DNA of 64,000 bases from Cupriavidus pauculus (GTDB taxonomy: Bacteria > Pseudomonadota > Gammaproteobacteria > Burkholderiales > Burkholderiaceae), in contig NZ_BPUO01000004.1 in the NCBI RefSeq assembly GCF_022179805.1, positions 434,001 to 498,000 on the forward strand, written 5' to 3'. Positions 8,657 through 16,708 of the stretch are shown one piece after another (within the stretch, counting starts at the first letter, position 1; every line of letters begins with the position of its first letter). The notes below the pieces were generated by a model. That model was not told the DNA's origin. It was given only the letters and a program-made list of their open reading frames with translations, and did not search any database. A program made the position numbers and the translations under genes.

Positions 8657-9531
8657 ACATTGCGTCGCATCAGCCACTCGACCCCGGCGCGGGTTTGCTG
8701 GCCGCGCTGGACAGCCATTTCGCCGAGCGCGTGGTGATGACCGGCAGCGACGGCACGCGCACGGCCTGCCGCGTCGGCGGATCGCGCGGGCCGGTCATCG
8801 TGCTGCTGCATGGCATCAGTTCGGGCGCGGCATCGTGGCTGCCTTGCGCGAGCCTGCTGGCGGCGCAGGCGCGCGTGATTGCTTGGGATGCGCCGGGCTA
8901 CGGCCAGTCGTCGCCATTGCCCATGCCGGCGCCTGCCGCGCGCGACTACGCGCTGCGGCTCGAAGCACTGCTGGCGGCGCTGCGGGTGCGGCCGGACCTG
9001 ATCGTCGGCCATTCGCTCGGGGCGTTGATGGCGTCGGCCTACGCCGCGCACGCCGCGCCCGACGCGCAGCCGGACCGCTTCCTGTTGCTGAGCCCGGCGC
9101 TGGGCTACGGCGCGCCAGGCAAGGAAGAAAAGTCGCGCGACGTGGCGCGGCAGCGGATCGAATCGCTGGAATCGCTTGGCGTCGACGGGCTCGCGCAGCG
9201 CGGCCCGACGCGGCTGCTCAGTGCGGCCGCGACGCCCGATGCCCGCGCCTGGGTGCAATGGAACATGCAGCGGCTGAACCCCGACGGCTATCGCCAGGCC
9301 GTGGGTTTGCTGTGTGGCGACGACATCGGCCCCTATCTGCAGGCACGCACGCGCCCGGTGGACGTGGGCTGCGGTGCTGCGGACGTGGTGACCACGCCCA
9401 CCGCATCGGCAGCGCTGGCGCAACGCTTCGACCTGCCGTTCCATGACATCGCCGATGCCGGCCACGCCTGCTACATCGAGCAACCGCAAGCGGTGGCGCG
9501 TTTGATTCGCGCCACCGTCTCTGGCAGCTGA
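8629..9531 (+). CDS. Alpha/beta-fold hydrolase (ring-cleavage-product or enol-lactone hydrolase type)
   Basis: A 300-residue soluble hydrolase with the alpha/beta-hydrolase layout: oxyanion motif VLLHGISSGAASW, the strand ARVIAWDAPGYGQS, the nucleophile elbow VGHSLGAL (Ser), and a late catalytic His in ADAGHACYIEQP. This combination is common in enzymes such as MhpC/BphD-type C-C hydrolases and 3-oxoadipate enol-lactonase. In this setting, next to a Rieske oxygenase and an extradiol-type dioxygenase, hydrolysis of a ring-cleavage product is plausible but not shown. The TTG at 8629 has a GAGAGG ribosome site; the ATG at 8650 lacks one but is a reasonable alternative. Confidence 0.82.
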   Translation: MRTVISYMEHIASHQPLDPGAGLLAALDSHFAERVVMTGSDGTRTACRVGGSRGPVIVLLHGISSGAASWLPCASLLAAQARVIAWDAPGYGQSSPLPMPAPAARDYALRLEALLAALRVRPDLIVGHSLGALMASAYAAHAAPDAQPDRFLLLSPALGYGAPGKEEKSRDVARQRIESLESLGVDGLAQRGPTRLLSAAATPDARAWVQWNMQRLNPDGYRQAVGLLCGDDIGPYLQARTRPVDVGCGAADVVTTPTASAALAQRFDLPFHDIADAGHACYIEQPQAVARLIRATVSGS

Positions 9532-9558
9532 GCAGCACCTGAAGTCACTACCGCGTCT

Positions 9559-9583
9559 GCGCTGGCCGGATATCGGCCAGCGC
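9559..9583. terminator. Perfect hairpin downstream of the hydrolase
   Basis: GCGCTGGCCG and CGGCCAGCGC form a perfect 10-base stem around a 5-base loop, 28 bases past the hydrolase stop. There is no T run, so it may be a weak or Rho-assisted terminator or an mRNA-stabilising hairpin. Confidence 0.45.
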
Positions 9584-9608
9584 CCCCTCTCCGGCGCGGG
9601 TTAACCCC

Positions 9609-9683
9609 GATCAATCTTTAAACCGTCGTTGTCTATAGTCGTACCTGTGTTCAATATTTAAACTCGTGTTTCATAGGTAAAAC
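9609..9683. promoter_or_regulatory. Operator cluster upstream of the Rieske operon
   Basis: Three related elements are seen: GATCAATCTTTAAAC (9609-9623), GTTCAATATTTAAAC (9649-9663) and GTTTCATAGGTAAAAC (9668-9683). The last two are about 20 bases apart, as at the porin and hydrolase promoters. A possible minus-10 (CTATAGT, near 9633) lies between them; the same CTATAGTCG string occurs before the hydrolase. The cluster is about 80-155 bases upstream of the first gene of the oxygenase operon. Confidence 0.5.
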
Positions 9684-9764
9684 GCAGAAAGCGCAAAACC
9701 TGACGAAAGCGAGCAGCGGATTGAGCCAGCCGTCCCCACACAGCAAGCCATGGAGCAAAGCGCA

Positions 9765-10070
9765 ATGGAAAGCCTCGCTTACAACCCGAACCTGGTTCCC
9801 TGGGAGCGTTCCGCGCCCAACAACGTTGCCGGCAAGGGTCACATCGAGAAGCCCGGCCACGTGCCCAACATCGTCTGGCAGACGCGCGCCGCCGCGCCCA
9901 CCGCCTACGAGAACGCGCTGGGCGATGCGCTGGAAGCCGCCTTCGAAGGCGGTGCCAAGTCTCCGGAAGACATCGTGCGCGCCTTCAACCGCGCGGGCTT
10001 GCTGGCCGCCGACGGCCAGTCGTGGACCGAGGAAGGCTTCCTCGCCGAGATGCGCCGCCTGGGCGCCTGA
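9765..10070 (+). CDS. Small protein with recombinase-like helix-turn-helix C-terminus
   Basis: A 101-residue protein that opens the oxygenase operon. The N-terminal half (ESLAYNPNLVPWERSAPNN) has no motif I recognise. The C-terminal half, SPEDIVRAFNRAGLLAADGQ followed by SWTEEGFLAEMRRLG, resembles the small DNA-binding domain after the catalytic domain of large serine recombinases (pattern: N-x-x-G, then a W-[ST] turn, then a final helix). No catalytic recombinase domain is present. The ATG at 9765 has GGAG nine bases upstream; the earlier ATG at 9750 has no ribosome site. Encoded 34 bases before the Rieske subunit, it may be an accessory or regulatory partner; function unknown. Confidence 0.7.
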   Translation: MESLAYNPNLVPWERSAPNNVAGKGHIEKPGHVPNIVWQTRAAAPTAYENALGDALEAAFEGGAKSPEDIVRAFNRAGLLAADGQSWTEEGFLAEMRRLGA

Positions 10071-10104
10071 GCCGCCGGCCGAGAAGACAAGCGAGAACAC
10101 AGAC

Positions 10105-11160
10105 ATGGAATCAAACAAGCAAGCACGCGCCGAAGCGCGCCTCAACACCGGCCTGCGTAACTACTGGTACCCGGTGGCTGCGTCGTGGCAGGTCACGCAT
10201 GCGCCCATCGGCATCACGCGCCTGGGTCAGGACATCGTGGTCTGGCGCGACAAGGCCGGCCGCCTCAACGCGCTGGAAGACCGCTGCCCGCACCGTGGCG
10301 CGCGGCTGTCGATGGGCTGGAACCTTGGCGACCGCGTGGCGTGCTGGTACCACGGCGTGGAAGTGGGCGGCGACGGCCAGGTCAAGAGCGTGCCGGCAGT
10401 GGAGAACTGCCCGCTCGAAGGCCGCACCTGCGTGCGCAGCTATCCGGTGGAAGAACAGGCCGGCGCCATCTTCCTGTGGTTCGGCGACCGCGCGCCCACC
10501 GGGGCCGACGCGCTGCACCTGCCGGAGGAACTGGTCAGCGACGAACACACCAACTTCCTGTGCGTGGCGCACTGGGACTGCAACTACCGCTACGCCATCG
10601 ACAACGTGATGGACCCGATGCACGGTGCCTACCTGCATGCGGTGTCGCACTCGATGGCCAGCGGCGAGAAGTCGGCCACGATGCAGGTGGTGGAGACCGA
10701 GCACGGCCTGGTCTTCGAGAAGACCGGCCAGCGTGGCGTGAACTTCGACTGGGTGGAATTCGGTGAGACCGGCACGCTGTGGCTGCGCCTGTCGATTCCG
10801 TACCGCGACAGGGTGGGCCCCGGCGGCCCGTTCGGCATCGTCGGTATCGCCACGCCGGTGGACGAGGATCACTGCCAGGTGTTTTTCTGGCGCACCCGCC
10901 ACGTGCAGGGCTGGGAGCGCGACGTGTGGCGCTTCCTGTATCGCAACCGCCTGGAGGGCCTGCACTGGGACGTGCTGGAGCAGGACCGCGTGGTGCTGGA
11001 GTCGATGGCGCCGAACGCGCGCGATCGCGAGATGCTGTACGCGCACGATGCCGGCATCACGCGCGTGCGCCGTCTGCTGAAGCGACGTGCCGATGCCGAA
11101 GTGGCCGACGAACCGGTGGCCATGCTGCAACCGGTGACCGGAGCGCACAGCCATGCCTGA
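10105..11160 (+). CDS. Rieske-type aromatic ring-hydroxylating oxygenase, catalytic subunit
   Basis: A 351-residue non-haem iron oxygenase. The N-terminal Rieske domain binds a 2Fe-2S cluster through C61-x-H63 (CPHRGARLSMGW) and C80-x2-H83 (CWYHG). The C-terminal catalytic domain carries the mononuclear iron motif D170-x2-H173-x4-H178 (NVMDPMHGAYLH). The length and the absence of a beta-subunit gene point to the one-subunit phthalate/vanillate-type (group I) oxygenases. These use a PDR-type reductase, which is encoded at 19232 in the same cluster. The expected reaction is hydroxylation or O/N-demethylation of an aromatic acid; the substrate cannot be read from sequence. The SDR gene that follows overlaps its stop by 8 bases. 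Confidence 0.9.
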   Translation: MESNKQARAEARLNTGLRNYWYPVAASWQVTHAPIGITRLGQDIVVWRDKAGRLNALEDRCPHRGARLSMGWNLGDRVACWYHGVEVGGDGQVKSVPAVENCPLEGRTCVRSYPVEEQAGAIFLWFGDRAPTGADALHLPEELVSDEHTNFLCVAHWDCNYRYAIDNVMDPMHGAYLHAVSHSMASGEKSATMQVVETEHGLVFEKTGQRGVNFDWVEFGETGTLWLRLSIPYRDRVGPGGPFGIVGIATPVDEDHCQVFFWRTRHVQGWERDVWRFLYRNRLEGLHWDVLEQDRVVLESMAPNARDREMLYAHDAGITRVRRLLKRRADAEVADEPVAMLQPVTGAHSHA

Positions 11161-11923
11161 CGTCACGTACGCCAACCTGCTGGCCGGCCGCAAGGTGCTG
11201 GTGACCGGTGCCGCGCGCGGCCTGGGCCTGGCCTTTGCCACAGCCATCGCCGAAGCCGGCGCCAGCGTGGCCATGGCCGACATCCTGGCCGACCGCGTCA
11301 ACGAATCGGCCGCCACATTGAAGGCGCGCGGCTTCAACGTGGTGCCGCTGCAGCTCGACCTGAACGATCCCGCTTCGGTGCGGGCCTGCGCCAACGCCGC
11401 GGCCGAAGCGCTCGGCGGGCTGGACGGCCTGGTCAACAACGGCGCGGTGACTGATTCCGGCGGGCGTGGACTGACCGAGCTGGACATCGACACGTGGGAC
11501 CGCGTGATGAACGTCAACGTGCGCGGCACCTGGCTGATGACGGCCGCCTGCACGCCCGCGCTGCGTGCCAGCGGCCGGGGCGCGGTGATCAACCTGGCAT
11601 CGGACACGCCGCTGTGGGGCGCGCCGAACCTGCTGGCCTACGTGGCCAGCAAGAGCGCCATCATTGGCATGACCCGCTCGCTGGCCCGCGAACTGGGCGA
11701 GGCCAATGTCACGGTCAACGCTGTGGCACCGGGCCTGACGCTGGTGGAAGCCACCGAATACGTGCCGCAGCACCGGCACGACCTGTACCGCAACCAGCGC
11801 GCCATCCAGCGCGAGCAGGTTCCCGATGACGTCTGCGGCGCCGTGCTGTTCGCGCTGTCCGACCTTGCCCGTTTCGTGACCGGCCAGACGCTGGCGGTCA
11901 ACGGCGGCTTCGTCATGCAATGA
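11153..11923 (+). CDS. Short-chain dehydrogenase/reductase
   Basis: A 256-residue NAD(P)-dependent SDR with an intact active site. It has the nucleotide-binding motif VTGAARGLGLAF, NNGAV in place of NNAG, Ser in NLASD, and the catalytic pair Y163-x3-K167 (YVASKSA). Directly after a Rieske oxygenase such an enzyme often oxidises the cis-dihydrodiol to the catechol; that role is inferred. The start codon overlaps the oxygenase stop by 8 bases, indicating translational coupling. Confidence 0.88.
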   Translation: MPDVTYANLLAGRKVLVTGAARGLGLAFATAIAEAGASVAMADILADRVNESAATLKARGFNVVPLQLDLNDPASVRACANAAAEALGGLDGLVNNGAVTDSGGRGLTELDIDTWDRVMNVNVRGTWLMTAACTPALRASGRGAVINLASDTPLWGAPNLLAYVASKSAIIGMTRSLARELGEANVTVNAVAPGLTLVEATEYVPQHRHDLYRNQRAIQREQVPDDVCGAVLFALSDLARFVTGQTLAVNGGFVMQ

Positions 11924-11946
11924 GCAATCTCCCCTGAGGAATGGAA

Positions 11947-12483
11947 ATGAGCGATCTGTCGCAACAGCAAAACATCAAGCGCACCTGGGAGCAGCCGGAC
12001 GGCGCTTCGTTCGAATCGTGGATGGAGTCGCGTGTGGCGCGCTTCAGCACCCGCCGCTACGACTGGGATGCACTGAAGTTCCAGGCCGACTACGACCCGA
12101 AGTACCGCCGCGCGCAGATGCGTTACATGGGCACGGGTGGCACGGGTGTGGCCGCGGACGCCAACACGGTGCCGTCGGAGCACTTCACGTTCTCGACGAT
12201 GATCATCCCGGCCGGCCATGAAGGCCCGTCGCACCTGCACACCGACGTCGAAGAGGTGTTCTTCATCCTGCGCGGCAAGATCAAGCTGATCCTGGAAAAG
12301 GACGGCGAGCGCTTCGAGACCATCCTGACCGACCGTGATCTGGTGTCGGTGCCGCCGGGCGTGTACCGCGAGGAAATCAACATCGGCGAGGAAGACGCGC
12401 TGATGTGCGTGATGCTGGGCGCCAAGAAGCCGATCACGCCGACCTATCCGCCGGAACACCCGCTGACCCAGGTCAAGCGCTGA
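11947..12483 (+). CDS. Cupin-domain protein
   Basis: A 178-residue protein with one cupin barrel. The metal-binding motif 1 is recognisable in PAGHEGPSHLHTDVEEVFFIL (the two His and the following Glu), and the second motif is represented by VSVPPGVYREEIN. Cupins in catabolic operons act as dioxygenases, isomerases or sensor-like binding proteins. The ATG at 11947 is preferred because AGGA lies six bases upstream; the ATG at 11941 touches that site. A role in ring cleavage or isomerisation is possible but not demonstrated. Confidence 0.8.
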   Translation: MSDLSQQQNIKRTWEQPDGASFESWMESRVARFSTRRYDWDALKFQADYDPKYRRAQMRYMGTGGTGVAADANTVPSEHFTFSTMIIPAGHEGPSHLHTDVEEVFFILRGKIKLILEKDGERFETILTDRDLVSVPPGVYREEINIGEEDALMCVMLGAKKPITPTYPPEHPLTQVKR

Positions 12484-12504
12484 TCTGCAGCGAGACGCCG
12501 AACC

Positions 12505-13365
12505 ATGAGCGCCAATCCCGAAACCGTTGCCGGCCTGATCGCCGAGGGCCAGGACAGGTACATCGTCCCGGGCCTGGAACGCGGCCTGCGCCTGCTGGCC
12601 GAGTTCAACGCGCGTGACCGCGTGCTGTCGGCGGCCGACCTGTCGCGCCGGCTCGATGTGCCGCGTTCCACGGTGTTCCGCCTGCTGGCCACGCTGGAGG
12701 CCACCGGCTACGTGGAGCGGGCCGATGGCGGGCGCGAGTACCGGCTGGGACTGGCGGTGCTGCGGCTCGGCTTCGACTACCTGGCTTCGCTGGAACTGAC
12801 CGAACTGGGCGGCCCGTTGCTGAACCGCCTGCGTGACGACATCGAATACCCGTGCAACCTCGTGGTGCGCGACGGGCGTTCGGTGGTGTACGTGGCCAAG
12901 GCCGCCGCGTCGCGTCCGTTCGCCAGCAACATCAACGTGGGCGCGCGCCTGCCGGCGCATGCCACGGTGCTGGGCCACGTGCTGCTGGAGGACATGGAAC
13001 TGGAGCCGCTGCGCGAGCTGTATCCGGAGCCGCAGCTTCAGGTCTATTCGGACAGCACGCCGCGCACCGTGGAAGCGCTGCACGAACTGGTGCAGCAGGT
13101 ACGCCAACAGGGCTACGTGCTGCACGAAGGCTTCTTCGAAGCCAGCATTTCCACGATTGCCGCACCGGTGCGCGATCGCACCGGCAAGGTGGCCGCCGCG
13201 TTGGGCGCCACGATTCCGGCGTCGCGGCTGCCGCAGGAAGAACTCGACCGCATGGTCGAAAAAGTCAGGGAAACAGCGGGTGAACTGTCGCGCCTGCTTG
13301 GCTACCGGCCCCACCGTCTCGCCAGAAGTGGGCAGGGCAAGGTGGTTCCCATGTATCGCGATTGA
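12505..13365 (+). CDS. IclR-family regulator inside the aromatic operon (paralogue of the one at 24877)
   Basis: A 286-residue IclR regulator. The winged HTH is at the N-terminus (VLSAADLSRRLDVPRSTVFRL), and the IclR effector domain follows (VVRDGRSVVYVAKA, GARLPAHATVLGHVLLEDM, GFFEASISTIAAPVRDRTG). It is closely similar to the product of 24877-25698 over about 255 residues, roughly three quarters identical by eye, with identical blocks such as VPRSTVFRLLATLE and FFEASISTIAAPVRDRT. The gene sits in mid-operon, so its product would be made with the pathway. It is the best candidate to bind the GTTTC-type operators upstream. Confidence 0.9.
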   Translation: MSANPETVAGLIAEGQDRYIVPGLERGLRLLAEFNARDRVLSAADLSRRLDVPRSTVFRLLATLEATGYVERADGGREYRLGLAVLRLGFDYLASLELTELGGPLLNRLRDDIEYPCNLVVRDGRSVVYVAKAAASRPFASNINVGARLPAHATVLGHVLLEDMELEPLRELYPEPQLQVYSDSTPRTVEALHELVQQVRQQGYVLHEGFFEASISTIAAPVRDRTGKVAAALGATIPASRLPQEELDRMVEKVRETAGELSRLLGYRPHRLARSGQGKVVPMYRD

Positions 13366-13383
13366 GGGGACGAGGGAGTTTCG

Positions 13384-14187
13384 ATGTCCATGATTGAACT
13401 CGACGGCAAGGTAGCCGTCGTCACCGGCGGGTCCTCCGGCATCGGACTGGCCACGGTAGAACTGTTGCTCGAAGCGGGCGCCGCGGTGGCCATGTGCGGC
13501 CGCGATGCCGCGCGCCTGCGCGGCGCCGAGGCAACGTTGCGCGAGCGCTTTGCCGGTTGCCGGCTGTATGCGGCCACGTGCGACGTGCTCGATCCCGTGC
13601 AGGTCAACGCGTTTGCAGCCGACGTGGCGCGCGAACTGGGCCCGGTGGACATGCTCGTCAACAACGCCGGCCAGGGCCGCGTGTCGACGTTCGCCACCAC
13701 CGAGGACGCCGCCTGGTTGGAAGAACTGCAGTTGAAGTTCTTCTCGGTGATCCACGCGACGCGCGCCTTCCTGCCGCAACTCGAACAGTCGGGCCAGGGC
13801 GCCATCGTGTGCGTGAACTCGCTGCTGGCCACGCAGCCGGAGCCGCATATGGTGGCTACATCGGCCGCACGGGCCGGCGTGCACAACCTGGTGCGCTCGC
13901 TGGCCACGGAATTCGCCCCCAAGGGTGTGCGCGTCAACGGCATCCTGATCGGGCTGGTGGAGTCGGGCCAGTGGCGCCGCCGCTTCGAGGCGCGTCCCGA
14001 GGAGGACCGCCACCTTGACTGGCCGGCGTGGACCGCGCGCCTGGCCCGCCAGAAAAACATTCAACTGGGCCGTCTCGGCCTGCCGCAGGAAGCTGCGCGC
14101 GCCATCCTGTTCCTTGCCTCGCCGTTGTCTTCGTACACCACGGGCAGCCATATCGATATTTCCGGAGGACTCTCCCGTCATGCGTAA
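13384..14187 (+). CDS. SDR-family protein with substituted catalytic residues
   Basis: A 267-residue protein with a sound Rossmann start (VVTGGSSGIGLATVELL), NNAGQG and a conserved C-terminal strand (TTGSHIDISGGLS). At the active site the usual Y-x3-K is replaced: the region reads MVATSAARAGV, giving T159 and R163 where Tyr and Lys are expected. Catalysis must therefore differ from the classical SDR mechanism, or the protein binds a substrate or cofactor without classical reduction. GAGGGAG lies five bases before the ATG. Its stop overlaps the start of the ThDP enzyme by 8 bases. Confidence 0.85.
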   Translation: MSMIELDGKVAVVTGGSSGIGLATVELLLEAGAAVAMCGRDAARLRGAEATLRERFAGCRLYAATCDVLDPVQVNAFAADVARELGPVDMLVNNAGQGRVSTFATTEDAAWLEELQLKFFSVIHATRAFLPQLEQSGQGAIVCVNSLLATQPEPHMVATSAARAGVHNLVRSLATEFAPKGVRVNGILIGLVESGQWRRRFEARPEEDRHLDWPAWTARLARQKNIQLGRLGLPQEAARAILFLASPLSSYTTGSHIDISGGLSRHA

Positions 14188-15874
14188 CGAACAACAAGTC
14201 ACCGTGGGCTGCGCCATTGCCGCCTTCCTGGAGCAATGCGGCGTCAAGGCTGCGTTTGGTGTGATCTCGATCCACAACATGCCGATTCTCGATGCGATGG
14301 GCGAACGCGGCAAGATCCGCTTCGTACCGGCGCGCGGCGAGGCCGGCGGCACCAACATGGCCGATGCCTATGCGCGCACCACGGGCAGCCTGGGCGTGTG
14401 CCTGACCAGCACGGGCACCGCCGCCGGCAACGCGGCCGGCGCCATGGTCGAGGCACTGACGGCCGGCACGCCGCTGCTGCACATCACGGGACAGATCGAA
14501 ACGCCGTACCTGGACCAGAGCCTGGCCTACATCCACGAAGCGCCGGACCAACTCACGATGCTGAAGGCCGTGTCGAAGGCCGCGTTCCGCATCCGCAGCG
14601 CCGACACCGCGCTCTCGACGATCAAGCTGGCCGTGCAGACCGCGCTGACCGCCCCGACGGGCCCCGTCAGCGTGGAGATTCCGATCGACATCCAGGCCGC
14701 GCTGATCGCCATGCCGAGCGACCTGAAGCCGCTGCCGGTGCCGCAGCACCAGCCGTCGGAACACGCGCTGGACGCACTGGCCGAGCGCCTGCTCAAGGCC
14801 CGCCGTCCGATGCTGTGGCTGGGCGGCGGCGCGCGCCACGCCAGCCAGCAGGTAAAGCGCCTGATGGACATGGGCTTTGGCGTGGTGACGTCCACGCAAG
14901 GCCGCGGCATCGTGCCCGAGGACGATGCGCGTTCGCTCGGTGCCTACAACCTGCACAAGCCGGTCGAGACGTTCTACCAGACCTGCGACGCGATGGTCGT
15001 GGTGGGTTCGCGCCTGCGTGGCAACGAGACGCTGAAGTACGAACTGAAGCTGCCGCGCCCGTTGCTGCGCATCGACGCAGACCCGGCCTCGGAAGGCCGC
15101 TGCTACCAGAGCGACTACTTCGTCAGCGGCGATGCCGCACTGGCACTCGATGGCCTGGCCGATCGCCTCGAAGGCCGTATCCAGATCGACGCGACCTTCG
15201 CCGATGACCTGCGCCGTGCGCACGACGTGGCCGTGGGCGCGCTGGTCGATGGCCTGGGCCCGTACAGCGCGCTGGTGCAGGCGCTGCAGAAGGCCGTGGG
15301 CCGCAACTTCAACTGGGTGCGCGACGTGACTGTGTCGAACAGCACCTGGGGCAACCGCCACCTGCAGATCTTCGATTCCCGTGCTGGCGTGCATGCGCTG
15401 GGCGGCGGTATCGGACAAGGTCTGGCGATGGGCATCGGCGCTGCCGTGGGTGCTGCAGCCACCGCGTCGGGCAAGAAGACGTTCACGCTGGCCGGTGACG
15501 GCGGCTTCATCCTGAACCTGGGTGAACTGGCCACGGCGGTGCAGGAGCGCGCCGACATGGTCATCGTGCTGATGAACGACAAGGGCTATGGCGTGATCAA
15601 GAACATCCAGGACGCGCAGTACGGCGGCCGCCGCCATTACGTGGACCTGCATACGCCCGACTACGCGCAGCTGTGCCAGTCGCTGGCGCTGCGCCACCGC
15701 CGCGTGAGCAACCTGGCCGACGTTGGTGCCGCGCTGGAAGACGCCACGGTGGAGCCGGGCCCGTTCCTGCTGGAGATCGACATGCTGTCGATCGGCAGCT
15801 TCAAGACGGTCTTTGCCGGCCCGCCGGTCAACAAGCAGGCACCCATCGCCAACACGGCGACGGCCGCGGCCTGA
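14180..15874 (+). CDS. Thiamine diphosphate-dependent enzyme (acetolactate synthase/decarboxylase superfamily)
   Basis: A 564-residue ThDP enzyme with the three-domain layout: N-terminal pyrimidine-binding domain with catalytic Glu54 (ARGEAGGTNMADAYAR), a central domain, and a C-terminal pyrophosphate-binding domain with the GDG-x(24+)-N motif (G439-D-G-G-F to N466). Relatives include acetolactate synthase, benzoylformate decarboxylase and sulfopyruvate decarboxylase. The reaction is probably decarboxylation or carboligation of a 2-oxo acid formed by the pathway, with the aldehyde passed to the dehydrogenase encoded at 16709. The start overlaps the SDR stop; GGAGG lies 11 bases upstream. Confidence 0.85.
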   Translation: MRNEQQVTVGCAIAAFLEQCGVKAAFGVISIHNMPILDAMGERGKIRFVPARGEAGGTNMADAYARTTGSLGVCLTSTGTAAGNAAGAMVEALTAGTPLLHITGQIETPYLDQSLAYIHEAPDQLTMLKAVSKAAFRIRSADTALSTIKLAVQTALTAPTGPVSVEIPIDIQAALIAMPSDLKPLPVPQHQPSEHALDALAERLLKARRPMLWLGGGARHASQQVKRLMDMGFGVVTSTQGRGIVPEDDARSLGAYNLHKPVETFYQTCDAMVVVGSRLRGNETLKYELKLPRPLLRIDADPASEGRCYQSDYFVSGDAALALDGLADRLEGRIQIDATFADDLRRAHDVAVGALVDGLGPYSALVQALQKAVGRNFNWVRDVTVSNSTWGNRHLQIFDSRAGVHALGGGIGQGLAMGIGAAVGAAATASGKKTFTLAGDGGFILNLGELATAVQERADMVIVLMNDKGYGVIKNIQDAQYGGRRHYVDLHTPDYAQLCQSLALRHRRVSNLADVGAALEDATVEPGPFLLEIDMLSIGSFKTVFAGPPVNKQAPIANTATAAA

Positions 15875-15886
15875 ACGGAGATGTCC

Positions 15887-16693
15887 ATGCTGCATGTGTC
15901 GATGGTGGGTTGCGGGGCGATTGGCCGTGGCGTGCTGGAGCTGCTGAAGTCCGACCCCGACGTCGTGTTCGATGTGGTGGTGGTGCCCGAAGGCACGATG
16001 GACGAGGCACGCGGTGCGTTGTCCACGCTGGCGCCCAACGTGCGCGTGGCCACGCGGCTCGCCGACGGCGACGTGCGCCCCGACCTGCTGGTCGAGTGCG
16101 CGGGCCACCGGGCACTGGAAGAGCACGTGGTGCCGGCACTCGAACGCGGCATTCCGTGCCTGGTGGTGTCGGTGGGCGCGCTGTCGGAGCCCGGCATGGC
16201 CGAGCGCCTGGAAGCGGCCGCGCGGCGTGGCAACACGCAGGTGCAGCTGCTGTCGGGCGCCATCGGTGCCATCGACGCCCTGGCGGCGGCACGCGTGGGC
16301 GGCCTGGACGAAGTGATCTACACCGGCCGCAAGCCGGCGCGCGCATGGGCCGGCACGCCGGCCGAGCAGATGTTCGACCTGGACGCGCTGACCGAGCCGA
16401 CCGTGATCTTCGAAGGTACGGCGCGCGATGCGGCACGGCTCTATCCGAGGAACGCCAACGTGGCGGCCACGGTGTCCCTGGCGGGGCTGGGGCTGGACCG
16501 CACGTCGGTCAAGCTGCTGGCCGATCCGTCGGCCGTGGAAAACGTTCACCACGTGGAAGCACGCGGCGCGTTCGGCGGCTTCGAACTGACCATGCGTGGC
16601 AAGCCGCTGGCCGCCAATCCCAAGACGTCCGCGCTGACCGTGTTCAGCGTGGTGCGCGCACTCGGCAACCGCGCCCATGCGGTGTCGATCTGA
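15887..16693 (+). CDS. L-aspartate dehydrogenase-family protein
   Basis: A 268-residue NAD(P)-dependent enzyme of the aspartate dehydrogenase (NadX-type) family. It has a Rossmann start (VSMVGCGAIGRGVLELL), the conserved AGH and SVGAL blocks, the family phrase LSGAIGAIDAL, and C-terminal ANPKTSALTVFSVVRAL with the His-containing NRAHA. Characterised homologues, including ones from Ralstonia eutropha JMP134 and Pseudomonas aeruginosa, interconvert L-aspartate with oxaloacetate and ammonia via iminoaspartate. The ATG at 15887 has GGAG six bases upstream; the ATG at 15881 is too close. Its place between a ThDP enzyme and an aldehyde dehydrogenase suggests that it acts on a pathway intermediate and not in NAD synthesis. 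Confidence 0.85.
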   Translation: MLHVSMVGCGAIGRGVLELLKSDPDVVFDVVVVPEGTMDEARGALSTLAPNVRVATRLADGDVRPDLLVECAGHRALEEHVVPALERGIPCLVVSVGALSEPGMAERLEAAARRGNTQVQLLSGAIGAIDALAAARVGGLDEVIYTGRKPARAWAGTPAEQMFDLDALTEPTVIFEGTARDAARLYPRNANVAATVSLAGLGLDRTSVKLLADPSAVENVHHVEARGAFGGFELTMRGKPLAANPKTSALTVFSVVRALGNRAHAVSI

Positions 16694-16708
16694 AGCGAGT
16701 AATACCCG

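Noticed and set aside
11638-14358. 906-codon minus-strand frame
   Set aside because: Antisense to the SDR, cupin and IclR genes; no recognisable domain.
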